Notes under the pieces: model-generated | What the model was told of the DNA's origin: nothing | Databases searched by the model: none | The model's input: only the letters and a program-made list of their open reading frames with translations | Made by a program: the position numbers and the translations under genes | Part shown: positions 52,021 through 61,046 of the stretch, piece after piece | Numbering within the stretch: position 1 is the stretch's first letter | How the letters are laid out: the number at the start of each line of letters is the position of its first letter | Origin: [Leptolyngbya] sp. JSC-1 | GTDB lineage: Bacteria > Cyanobacteriota > Cyanobacteriia > Elainellales > Elainellaceae | Length of the DNA: 64,000 bases | NCBI GenBank assembly: GCA_000733415.1 | Contig: KL662192.1 | Coordinates: 366,424 to 430,423, forward strand | Reading direction: 5' to 3'

Positions 52021-55000
52021 TCAATGTTGTCCGGCCTTGGCAAAGAGTTCCTCAATTCCATAAATATCCAGCCTGAGAAAACGATCCTGTAGGTTGATAG
52101 CACGTTGAATCAACTCTGGATCATCGGTTTCATCCGCTTCGCGCAGAATTTCATTTAGTGCTGTGATCAGGGGTTGAGTATGCCAGATCTGATGCGATCG
52201 CATTTTTGTCTCAAGTTTTTCAGCAAGTATCTCCGCTACATCTAAAGTGAACAAAGGGTCACGGCGGGCTTCGTGGCTCAGCCATTCAAGGAAATGGCGA
52301 ATACTATGTTTTTCATCAGCCCTTGAGAGTCTATCGAGGAATGCTAATGCAAGCTCAGGCTGAATAAGTCCTCTCTTCGCTTCGTCTCTAAAACAAGTTT
52401 CAATTTTTCTGATAGCTTCATTTGATAAGTTCCCATGATGCAGAGTATTAATCAATCCAGAGTGGCATATCGCTGTATGTTCACGCCGTTCCAAGTTGGC
52501 TGCAAATACCTGGGCAACACCCTTCCATGCCTCATCATTCGCTGTTGTTAATGCTTCAAATAGTGCTTCTTGACTAATATGCCCTGCGAGACTGGCTAGT
52601 GTAGAAATACGTCCCCATGTATCACCAGCTTCTTCCTTACCTTCATGCAAGAGGCGATCTAAGTATGGAGCAACTTGATGGAAATGATCTCGATATTGGT
52701 AGTAGAGACACCGCTCTGCATGTTTCCATAAACGAGGCTGAGGCTCCTGAAATATATCAGATAGTAACCGCCATCCTAAATCGGGCTGCTTGTATAACAA
52801 GAAGGGTAACTGTTCGAGAATGGGAATACGTGCGTAGATAGCTGAATCACGAGCAAAGTGATGTAGCAAATAGGGAAGTAATTCAGGTAAAGGGCGGTCT
52901 TTTTCCAACAGTCTGTTGTAAAGCTTTATTGCACTTTTGGCTACGACCCCACGTATCGAATTGAGAGCACGGAAAACAAGATCTCTTTCGTTATTTGAAA
53001 TTGAAACGTGCTCTTCATCTGGCGTTTTGGAATAAATCCAGAAGAGCAGTAGTGTTAGGCGATCGGCTGATTCAGAATCATTTAAAATATCACAGCAAGC
53101 TTCTAAAGCCTGACTAACTGTTCGACCATCTGTCCAGATAATCGAATATCGCTCTAATAAGTTCAGCAACGTAGCTGCGAGTGTTTTTCCGTCAGGAAGA
53201 GGCTCTATTGGTATCCATGCCTCTCCTGAGCTAGGTCTGAGGTTGCCGAAACGGTACCGTAGGTGATTTGCAGTTCCTTCAACTACAGCATATATATAGT
53301 CTTCATGTAAACTAGCTTCAATAAAACCAGAAAACAAATCTAAGAAATGCACAGGATGCAATGAGCAAGCTTCACGCAAAACGTACACAACATCTCTGAA
53401 TCCACCAATCATGTCTCGATCAAAGGATTCCCGATTTGGGTATTGTTCGTAGTAATGTAGTAAGCGTAAAAGAGATTTTTCCGAAAGTTTGAGTAGATTC
53501 TCCTTAGATAAAGGTGGCATTACTATTCCACCCCAAGAATAAATTTCGGGCTTAGGCTGACTATGACCAAAACGATCTTGCCAAGTGTTAATGAAATTTT
53601 GTGATTCTGGACTCCTAAAAATAGATGGAAGCCAAATGAGAAGATTATAAGCCTTGTAATATTTCCAAATTGATAGATCATCTACATCATTCTCTTGAGT
53701 AATGCACAACGAGAGAATGTTTGTTTGGTTAATAGACTGAACAGATGCTGAGCTATATGGATAGCTCATCTGCATAAGTTCACCTAATTCATAGTTAAGC
53801 TCACTCTCACAAAGAAGTTCTTCATCCTGAAGCTGAAACTCAATCCCAGTGATATTTGCTTCTATATTCTCTTTATAGGCTTGGATGATGGAATAACGAA
53901 TAGATATTTCTTTAGTAGCGCGTAGATGTGGTTCATTCAATTGCCACCAATTACTATTTTGGCTAGCTCGATGCTTTAATGCAACTTCTATCCCAGAGAG
54001 TACTTCTGTCAAACCATCCACTGGATACATATCATCCTGACCATGCCTAAATCTCCAAGAAGAATCCCGAAGAAACTCACCTCGTAGTTCTTTCTCTTCA
54101 TAGCCCATAGCAACGGAACTTTCCTTACTCCAACGTTCCAAATCTCTCAGAATTAGAGTAAGTAATTGATCAGATTGCTTCAAGCGCTCCTCTAGAAAGT
54201 TATCATTATGAAAATTATGTGGTAAGCAATGTAATTTATCTCGTAGACTCCAATGCTGTACATCTTCAGGTGAAATATCTCTAGTTATGTATCTCCATAA
54301 CAAATCATCTCCAGAGTTGATAGCCTGTACCCACTGACTCAAGAGCTTGCCAAGAAAATCTTTGTCGCTGTCAGAACTTTGAACTAGAGTTTCCAGCAGT
54401 TCTTGTACGCCCTCAATATTCAAGGCTTTCAGGTTCTCTAAGCCGCTGAGAATAATTTCAATGAGGCTTTGTTTGTCTACCCAGTTTGAAGCGATCGCCT
54501 CTCTCCATAAAGCAATAACCTCTACAGGGCATTCGTTCACCCATATGCTCAACTTCCAACAGAATTGGCGTAACCAGTCTTCTCGATTTTCCGAAGCCAG
54601 AGCTGTAGCGAGCCAGTACTGTTTGAGAAAAGTGAACCAAACAACTTCTTGTGTACGCACTAATAGGCGACGAAACAAGTCAGGGTAGTTTTGAAAAATT
54701 CTCCGCAGTAGTCGCCAGTCGTCTTCTATGGGTGCGATTTCAGCAAGGGATTCACAGATTAAACGTTTGACATGATACGCGATTTCGTTATGTGACAGGA
54801 CTTGCCACACCTGCTTTTTGAAGTTGTCTGGTTGTTGAGTGCGTAGAAAAAAGAAAAAAGCTCGAACTGCTGGACGGATAAAGGGAAGCTGGGGATGATC
54901 AAGAATGAATTCCGCTAAAGTTTTGTTCTTAGCCAACGTAGAATGCACAATTAAGCAGTCTGCCAAGGTTTGGTGACTAAAGTCCAAGGTACCTAGGGAA

Positions 55001-56604
55001 GGTTCCCATAATACTTCCTGGCTGATGAGTTGCCTCACTACTTCTTCGCTAGCTTCAAAAGCCATTCTGCTGCATGGGTCTTTTCTTTTTTGTTTCATCA
55101 AGCGATCAGCCATGCTTTGTAGTGCAACCACAGCCCTATCACCTAACAGTGGGTTCTGAATAACCACTTCCTTTAGAAAGCTATCATAGAGTTCGTAGGC
55201 TGATGCAGGATTCAACCCCTTACGAAGCTTTGCTAGCTTTTCGTAAATTCGCAAGTGCTGGGGTAATTGCAGCAATTCGCAAAGTTCAGCACTGAGGCTA
55301 GAGGGATCGATTCCCCAACGAACCAGGAAAGGTTTTACGATAGTCTCAAAATCAAGTGGTTGAATGTGAACGGTCTGCTGCCACGAGTGTCCTCTCAGTA
55401 GAGGATCATACTCTAAGTCAAAATTACGACAGGCGGCGATAACTGTCACATTCTTAATTTTTTCGAGGCGATCTATCAGTCCTAGAAGCACTTTAAGCGC
55501 AGTGTGCTGGCGGCTTAAGGAAAGAACATCAAGAGAGTCAATTACTACAACGACACGACGAAAGCCTGCCAAACGAGCGCATTGACCAACGATATCTTCT
55601 GGTAATCCTCTGGCAACTAAATCCTGCTCACTATTTATTTCCGTGAACCGATCGCCCTTGATGAACAGCAGCCCATAAGAGGAATCTGCCTTTTCAAGTT
55701 CATCTGCTAAGTCCAGCAGTAAACAGGTTTTGCCACTACCAGGGCGATCGGTCAGCAAAATTGTCTGGCTACCTTGCTTGATCAGTTCAACGAGTTGGGA
55801 CAATTCAACGCGAGGGATTTTCTCACCGTCGATCGTGCATATCCAACGACGACCTATTCCTGAAGCTATTTTAAAAGTCGCCAGAATCTCTGTCTCACTG
55901 CGCTTAGGTGTTGGACTTAATCCATGCTTTCCCAGATCAGCCCATACTTCCTCACGAGTAATGAGGTGTTTTGAATCTCTTAGCCCCGCTTCATGGCTCG
56001 ATAAGTAACGCTCTAGAACTGGTTTGGCAAGATCAACACACGGCACAAGTCGATCTAGATCATTGTGATTTTGACGGTCCCAATCATCAAATTCATGAGT
56101 CGGCCCAAAGCTGAATCGCTGAACTAGGCTAAAAGCTATCTCTTCCGATCGCTCCACAATTTTTGCAAGTTGCTCCAGAGACGCAATCCAATTCTTAGCC
56201 GCACTCCGTTGAAAAGCCGAGAAATCAGGAAATCTATTGCAGTTTTCAACAAGCGCCTTTAGTTCTCCGAACGGAGACCGAGAATAAAACTTGACCTCTG
56301 AATTGTCACAAGACTCTAGCTGGTCTCGTGCTTTACACAGTTCCTCTTGTAATACTTTGTCTGATAGAGACCAAGCCTCGTGCTTAGGTTGATTTTTCTT
56401 TGCTTGAATGAAACAGACAGAATTATTGTTATAGAGAACGACGATGTCATCTACAACTACCGAGAAATCTTGCCCCGGTATACCTGTTGAGTCAACTTGG
56501 ATACCGCGAATAGAGTTATCCTCTAGAAGGCGAATTAACCAATGCAGCGCCACACGCAATTGGTACTCGTCCCCTTGATTCGATCGTCTTCCCGCAATGC
56601 TCAT
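52021..56604 (-). CDS. STAND/NACHT-like NTPase with candidate N-terminal nuclease
   Basis: A 1527-residue protein. Residues 1-70 begin 'GRRSNQGDEYQLRVALHWL' and reach Asp52-Asp53 and 'FIQAKKN' (67-72), the pattern of Cap4/DUF4297-like PD-(D/E)xK nucleases. The central NTPase has Walker A 'DRPGSGKT' (286-293) and Walker B 'VVVVIDSLDVLS' (351-362), followed by STAND-type helical and winged regions. Residues about 580-1527 are long helical solenoid repeats, probably the sensor. This is the layout of Avs-type antiphage proteins. Substrate recognition is unknown. No other genes share its operon. Confidence 0.7.
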   Translation of the reverse strand: MSIAGRRSNQGDEYQLRVALHWLIRLLEDNSIRGIQVDSTGIPGQDFSVVVDDIVVLYNNNSVCFIQAKKNQPKHEAWSLSDKVLQEELCKARDQLESCDNSEVKFYSRSPFGELKALVENCNRFPDFSAFQRSAAKNWIASLEQLAKIVERSEEIAFSLVQRFSFGPTHEFDDWDRQNHNDLDRLVPCVDLAKPVLERYLSSHEAGLRDSKHLITREEVWADLGKHGLSPTPKRSETEILATFKIASGIGRRWICTIDGEKIPRVELSQLVELIKQGSQTILLTDRPGSGKTCLLLDLADELEKADSSYGLLFIKGDRFTEINSEQDLVARGLPEDIVGQCARLAGFRRVVVVIDSLDVLSLSRQHTALKVLLGLIDRLEKIKNVTVIAACRNFDLEYDPLLRGHSWQQTVHIQPLDFETIVKPFLVRWGIDPSSLSAELCELLQLPQHLRIYEKLAKLRKGLNPASAYELYDSFLKEVVIQNPLLGDRAVVALQSMADRLMKQKRKDPCSRMAFEASEEVVRQLISQEVLWEPSLGTLDFSHQTLADCLIVHSTLAKNKTLAEFILDHPQLPFIRPAVRAFFFFLRTQQPDNFKKQVWQVLSHNEIAYHVKRLICESLAEIAPIEDDWRLLRRIFQNYPDLFRRLLVRTQEVVWFTFLKQYWLATALASENREDWLRQFCWKLSIWVNECPVEVIALWREAIASNWVDKQSLIEIILSGLENLKALNIEGVQELLETLVQSSDSDKDFLGKLLSQWVQAINSGDDLLWRYITRDISPEDVQHWSLRDKLHCLPHNFHNDNFLEERLKQSDQLLTLILRDLERWSKESSVAMGYEEKELRGEFLRDSSWRFRHGQDDMYPVDGLTEVLSGIEVALKHRASQNSNWWQLNEPHLRATKEISIRYSIIQAYKENIEANITGIEFQLQDEELLCESELNYELGELMQMSYPYSSASVQSINQTNILSLCITQENDVDDLSIWKYYKAYNLLIWLPSIFRSPESQNFINTWQDRFGHSQPKPEIYSWGGIVMPPLSKENLLKLSEKSLLRLLHYYEQYPNRESFDRDMIGGFRDVVYVLREACSLHPVHFLDLFSGFIEASLHEDYIYAVVEGTANHLRYRFGNLRPSSGEAWIPIEPLPDGKTLAATLLNLLERYSIIWTDGRTVSQALEACCDILNDSESADRLTLLLFWIYSKTPDEEHVSISNNERDLVFRALNSIRGVVAKSAIKLYNRLLEKDRPLPELLPYLLHHFARDSAIYARIPILEQLPFLLYKQPDLGWRLLSDIFQEPQPRLWKHAERCLYYQYRDHFHQVAPYLDRLLHEGKEEAGDTWGRISTLASLAGHISQEALFEALTTANDEAWKGVAQVFAANLERREHTAICHSGLINTLHHGNLSNEAIRKIETCFRDEAKRGLIQPELALAFLDRLSRADEKHSIRHFLEWLSHEARRDPLFTLDVAEILAEKLETKMRSHQIWHTQPLITALNEILREADETDDPELIQRAINLQDRFLRLDIYGIEELFAKAGQH

Positions 56605-56698
56605 ATTTAGCTAGGGAATCAAACACGTTTGCGCTGCCCTTGAATGATTCTAAGATAGCGGGTTTTGCTGAATTAAGCTTTGTCAGCAGATTAATTCC

Positions 56699-57010
56699 TC
56701 ACTTGCCCAAATACACACTCTTCAACCCCATCGTGCCTTTCTTCGTCACTCCCCAATAACGAAGATAACGATAGGGCCCATAGGTCTTACCTGTCTTAGA
56801 ATCCGGAATCATCTTCAACTCAATATGCCCCCGTCCACCATGCTTACCCAGAGGGGTGCCATCTTCACGGGTCTCTTTCACAACCTCTTCTGGCTGTTCC
56901 TGCCGCGACTCCAACAATCCCTGAATCATCTCAGCCAGCTCCTCTAACTCCTCATCGCTCCAATCCTGGAGTTGCTGAATTAACCGTACTGCTTTGCTCC
57001 GCTTCGCCAT
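56699..57010 (-). CDS. small charged protein next to the TTAGGGAATA array
   Basis: A 103-residue protein. Its N terminus is helical and charged ('RSKAVRLIQQLQDWSDEEL'), its C terminus beta-rich with many Lys/Gly/Tyr ('GKTYGPYRYLRYWG'). The ATG at 57010 (MAKRSK) is chosen over upstream codons. The six-arm repeat array ends 26 bases upstream, so the product could bind it and control its own gene or replication. Binding is inference. Confidence 0.55.
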   Translation of the reverse strand: MAKRSKAVRLIQQLQDWSDEELEELAEMIQGLLESRQEQPEEVVKETREDGTPLGKHGGRGHIELKMIPDSKTGKTYGPYRYLRYWGVTKKGTMGLKSVYLGK

Positions 57011-57035
57011 GCCCCACCCGCTCTGCAAAATCTGC

Positions 57036-57219
57036 TTAGGGAATATTTAGGGATCTTTAGCTCGTTTTTGTTCCCTAAGTCCAGGTTCACCCGTACTGCT
57101 TTTGCTTAGGGAATACTCTTTTACGTCAAAAGCTCAAATGTTCTCTAAATTTCGTCGCCAACTCAATACATCTATTTAGGGAATAGTTAAGAAGGATTTG
57201 GTCTATTTTTATTCCCTAA
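57036..57219. repeat. 35-bp-phased array of six alternating TTAGGGAA / TTCCCTAA arms
   Basis: Arms begin at 57036 (+), 57071 (-), 57106 (+), 57141 (-, degenerate TTCTCTAA), 57176 (+) and 57212 (-). The + arms are TTAGGGAATA and are exactly 70 bases apart; the inverted arms fall halfway. A further TTAGGGAT half-site occurs at 57047. The same dyad with the same spacing occurs once at 26155-26198. It is a candidate iteron or operator set. Confidence 0.7.
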
Positions 57220-57296
57220 ATTTCGACACCATACCCCAACCCTATCTCAGTAAAACCGTGTTAGCGTAGAAATCACTTCCTAACGCTAAAACTCCG

Positions 57297-57942
57297 ATGG
57301 TCACTCTTGGACATCACCAAAGCGATCACGAATCTCAATGAAGCCCACACCAAACTGGGCATTTCGCCTAGCCCAGATGCAACCTTTTTCACTGAATGGA
57401 AAGAGCCGCTGCCTCCCTTAATTGACGCTGAAACAGCGAGGCTCGACCACCTCAAACAGCGTTATCTCTACTACGCCGATAGCGGAGCTATTACTGAAGG
57501 CACTGTTCACTTAATTCTGCTGTCCCCCCTTCTGGAAACCCTCGGCTTCATTGATCCACCCTACCAAGTCCGAGGTGAAAAATACGTCCGCTTTGAAATT
57601 GAAGATGGCGATACTCAACTGGATGGGCTGATCGATGCCCTGGTGATTCACGATCGCCCTCTGGGCGGTGCGGAGCACCATCGCCTTTAGTTGATTGTGA
57701 TTGAAAGCAAATGCTATGGGTTTAGCGCACGGCAAGCGATCGCACAAACCCTAGCCTATATGGTTGGTGCAACCATTTCTCCCGTATTTGCCCTCATTAC
57801 CACTGGAGAAGATTACCTATTCGTTAAGTTCGATCGCGACTCCTCCCGCTATGCCCTGTCAGATAAATTGACCCTCAGCACCGCCGAGGGCAATGAACTG
57901 CATCGAGTCGCGCAAATCTTGAAGCGATTGGTCAGGTTGTGA
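57297..57942 (+). pseudogene. restriction-endonuclease-like (PD-(D/E)xK) gene with several lesions
   Basis: The translation from 57307 ('DITKAITNLNEAHTKLGISP') resembles N-terminal type I R-subunit-like proteins of cyanobacteria, with the nuclease core Asp in 'TQLDGLIDALVI' and 'IVIESK'. Three faults are visible. A start ATG at 57297 is out of frame by one base with the body (an extra G near 57308). A TAG at 57688-57690 splits the core. The 3' end looks frame-shifted near 57928, where 'RLGQVV' would be expected. It overlaps the convergent polymerase gene by 11 bases. Confidence 0.6.
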
Positions 57943-59725
57943 TAGGCCAGCTACCCCAACTGACAGAAACCTTGACATCCACAACCACCGGGATTGGACG
58001 TAGAAACTTCCGAGCCGCCGCAGTCATGCATTGATGTAAGAGACGACTGACTTGCTCAACTTCAGCATCAGGACATTCCAGCAGGATTTCATCATGTACC
58101 GTACAGATAAGCTTTGCATTCGTATTCTTCAATGCCTTAAATAGTTTCACCAATGCCAATTTGGTGATATCTGCACTGAGTCCTTGCACGGGGTGATTGA
58201 GTAGTTCTGCTAGCCTGGGTTTGTCTGCCCATCTGCGCCGTCTTCCTGCCAGGGTGTGGCTCTCTCTAGTACCTCGAATGTAGCTGCGCTTAATTGTCTC
58301 ATGCCACTCGGCAATTCCCCTATAAACCTCAAAAAATCGCTTCCGAAATGCTTTCGCCTCCTCCAAGGACAGAGTGCCCCCGTACTTCATTTCCGCATAG
58401 CTCTGGAGCTTGGCTGCGCCCATGCCATAGATCAACCCAAAATTGATGGCTTTGGCCAGTCGGCGATCTTCCTCACTGACTTCCTGAATGGGCTTTCCTG
58501 TGACTAGTGCCGCTGTTAACCGATGCAAATCCTCACCCCTGCGATAGGCCCGCTGCATTCGAGTATCACCACTTAATCGGGCAACAATTCTCAGTTCAAT
58601 TTGAGAATAGTCTGCTTTGACGATTTGATAGCCCGGTGCAGCAATGAAGCAGGTTCGTGCAGTTGCATCACGGGGAATGGTTTGTAAAGGTGGATTGCGG
58701 CAGGAGAAGCGACCAGACCTGGCTCCAAGCTGATAGTAGGTGGGATGGATACGACCTGTAGTTGGGTGGATGTGTCGGGGCAAGCTATCGGCAAAGGTGG
58801 CTGTGATTTTAGAAAGACAGCGGTAATCCAACAATGCCTGAATCACGGGATACTGTTTTGCCAAAGGCACCAGTTCCTTTTGATTAGTTGAGCTAACCGG
58901 AATCCCAGTGGCTCTGAGCGCAGACAGTACCTGCTGGGGTGAGTTGGGATTGATCGCATCAGTCAGTTCTGGCAGCAGCGACATTTGCAAGTTTCCGGAT
59001 ATCCGAAGCTGTTTAACTTGATTGAGCGCCGCTTGTCGATCGCGTTCCAACTGAACTCCCAGCCTATGCCAACGGGAACAATCAAACAACATCCCACTCA
59101 GTTCCAGTTGGGCCACAGCCGGAATACAGCAAAACTCCAGTTGGGCAATTTTCAGTAAATTAGCTTGCTTTAACTTCTTGTGCAAGATGGGATAGAGATC
59201 AAGCAGAATAGCCGCATCCAACGCAGCATATTGCACTTGTTCCAGGGTAAAAGGCTGGCTCCAATCGCTGCTCTGCTGAGTTTTATCTAGCTCCAGGTTG
59301 ATGAATCTGTGAGCCAGAGCTTGTAACGAAAGACTGGTTTTTAATCCAGCCGTTAGAACCCGATAAGCCAGTTGTGTATCGAAAAAGGGTTCAGCAGGTT
59401 GAAGCCCTATCTGCGTTAGAAACTGCCAGTCAAACTTAGCGTTATGGAAGAGTTTTAGGGCTGTTCCAGATAGGAGGTGCTGAAGTGGGTAGCGATCGCC
59501 CCGCGCAATGGTTGGTAGATCAATCAAGAGCACAGGTCGATCAGGCACTGCAATTTGGATCAGTCGGATGGTATGAGTGTGAGGATCTAATCCTGTCGTC
59601 TCACAATCTAATCCTAATATTTGAGCCGTTTCCAAAGGTTGTAATGCCGTTTTCAAAGCTTTGCCAGACGTAATCAGACGATAGGGAACTGTTTGAGAGA
59701 CAGGAATTAATGAGGACATTGGCAT
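57932..59725 (-). CDS. plasmid DNA polymerase I-like (3'-5' exonuclease plus family A polymerase)
   Basis: About 597 residues. The N-terminal exonuclease has 'ILGLDCETTGLDPHTH' and later the Exo II/III-type Asp residues ('FHNAKFDWQFL', 'YAALDAAILLDLY'). The polymerase has motif A 'VKADYSQIELRIVARLSGD', motif B region 'RRLAKAINFGLIYGMGA' and motif C 'CTVHDEILLECP', so catalysis is intact. No 5' nuclease domain is present, and the protein is shorter than chromosomal PolA. The start is uncertain; ATG 59725 or 59719 is preferred to 59782. A plasmid replication or repair role is likely. The gene at 59802, which ends with a clamp motif, is upstream on the same strand. Confidence 0.85.
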   Translation of the reverse strand: MPMSSLIPVSQTVPYRLITSGKALKTALQPLETAQILGLDCETTGLDPHTHTIRLIQIAVPDRPVLLIDLPTIARGDRYPLQHLLSGTALKLFHNAKFDWQFLTQIGLQPAEPFFDTQLAYRVLTAGLKTSLSLQALAHRFINLELDKTQQSSDWSQPFTLEQVQYAALDAAILLDLYPILHKKLKQANLLKIAQLEFCCIPAVAQLELSGMLFDCSRWHRLGVQLERDRQAALNQVKQLRISGNLQMSLLPELTDAINPNSPQQVLSALRATGIPVSSTNQKELVPLAKQYPVIQALLDYRCLSKITATFADSLPRHIHPTTGRIHPTYYQLGARSGRFSCRNPPLQTIPRDATARTCFIAAPGYQIVKADYSQIELRIVARLSGDTRMQRAYRRGEDLHRLTAALVTGKPIQEVSEEDRRLAKAINFGLIYGMGAAKLQSYAEMKYGGTLSLEEAKAFRKRFFEVYRGIAEWHETIKRSYIRGTRESHTLAGRRRRWADKPRLAELLNHPVQGLSADITKLALVKLFKALKNTNAKLICTVHDEILLECPDAEVEQVSRLLHQCMTAAARKFLRPIPVVVDVKVSVSWGSWPITT

Positions 59726-59801
59726 GATTGAAAATGAGTGGAGTACCAGCCTGAAGGGGCGATAGCACCACTCAATTTCCAAAACAGAACTGATCGACCC
59801 T

Positions 59802-60476
59802 TCAGAACAAACTGATTTGTACAGAAGATAACGAATTGTCAGAGGTTGTAGCCATCGTGTTTACATCATTCACTGGATTTGTCCTTGTGCGATCGCGTTG
59901 CTTTCCCCAACCTTGCTGCGCTTCATGTTTCACAACACTCTGACGAATGGATCTACTCAAGTCATGAAATTCGGTTTTGATCCGGCTGAATTCTATAGGG
60001 CGATCGCCCATGAGTTCATAGAAATTCTCACAGTTTTCGGGTAAGCGATGATGTTTTTGCATGACTTCATTACCTGCCCAGAGGTAGAGATCAACATACT
60101 CCCTATGCATTGGCGCTTCCATTGTCGCAGGCATCATATAGGTCAACACTTCAGCGGGTGTCGCATAATCTCCAACGTTATCCTTTTCGTATTCACTGAT
60201 GATGAGTTCTAATCGATCTTGAACACAGGCAAGCTTCAGCCATTCGGGAATCACATCACTCCACAAACTGCGATGTAACACAAGTGGGCCTGCCAAGTAG
60301 CGGATGTGATGAACCGAAAACTCTGCCATTTCCAGCAGGCAAGCCAGCAGCGTTTTTGGCGCATTGATCGCGGCTAATGCCTGCAATATTTTGAGAGTGT
60401 TTGGTGAGAGTTTAGTTCCTTTGGTGCTGGCGATCGTTTCCATCACCTCATCAGACATGAAACTCAATTGATCCAT
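59802..60476 (-). CDS. hypothetical protein ending in clamp-binding-like QISLF
   Basis: A 224-residue mostly helical protein of unknown family. The last 30 residues are Asn/Ser/Thr-rich and flexible and end in QISLF, a match to the sliding-clamp binding pentapeptide. It lies 76 bases upstream of the polymerase gene on the same strand, suggesting a role at the replication fork, for example as an accessory factor. The identical ending of the protein at 19509-20180 strengthens the reading. Confidence 0.6.
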   Translation of the reverse strand: MDQLSFMSDEVMETIASTKGTKLSPNTLKILQALAAINAPKTLLACLLEMAEFSVHHIRYLAGPLVLHRSLWSDVIPEWLKLACVQDRLELIISEYEKDNVGDYATPAEVLTYMMPATMEAPMHREYVDLYLWAGNEVMQKHHRLPENCENFYELMGDRPIEFSRIKTEFHDLSRSIRQSVVKHEAQQGWGKQRDRTRTNPVNDVNTMATTSDNSLSSVQISLF

Positions 60477-60609
60477 TGCTCCAACCTCCGGCGATATCTA
60501 AACAAACAGCCAGTTGGCTGGGGCAGGGATATCCATCTGGTTGAGGTCGCGGATAGGAATGACTGCGTAGGCTAGCAGGCATGTCGTTTAATAGGGATAG
60601 ATTTGAGCC

Positions 60610-60897
60610 ATGAATCATGAACCAATCTTCAACTTGAATGGCGATACGGACAATACTGATGGCTATCACAGCAATGGCTACGGCAGTGGACAGTCGATTT
60701 CCGGTGCAGGTAACAATCCTTGGCAAACCGATCAATTCAGCGACGGCTACCAGGAAAACATCTTTGAGCAAAACTTTGGGGATTCACTCTACACTGAATC
60801 GGCTGCTAATCCAAACCCTCTATTAAAGGGTTATCACCGATCTGGTTATCAATATAAGTCCAGCCACGAACTTCCATCGCTCGAACTAGAGCTTTGA
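60610..60897 (+). CDS. small Asn/Gly/Tyr-rich hypothetical protein
   Basis: A 95-residue polar protein with 'GYHSNGYGSGQSISG' repeats and no hydrophobic segment or known domain. It is divergent from the QISLF gene. Composition is compatible with a disordered protein, so it may be real but is not certain. Confidence 0.35.
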   Translation: MNHEPIFNLNGDTDNTDGYHSNGYGSGQSISGAGNNPWQTDQFSDGYQENIFEQNFGDSLYTESAANPNPLLKGYHRSGYQYKSSHELPSLELEL

Positions 60898-61046
60898 TCC
60901 ATCACCTTTCTCTTGCAATTCAGAAATTCAGTCAGAGTTTCACCTGAACCCTCATTCCCAAACCTCTAGATCGTTCGTCGATCGCGCATTGCGCTTTTGC
61001 AAAGACGAGGTTAGTGGAGTGAGATTTTCGGCACTCTTTGAGCATC

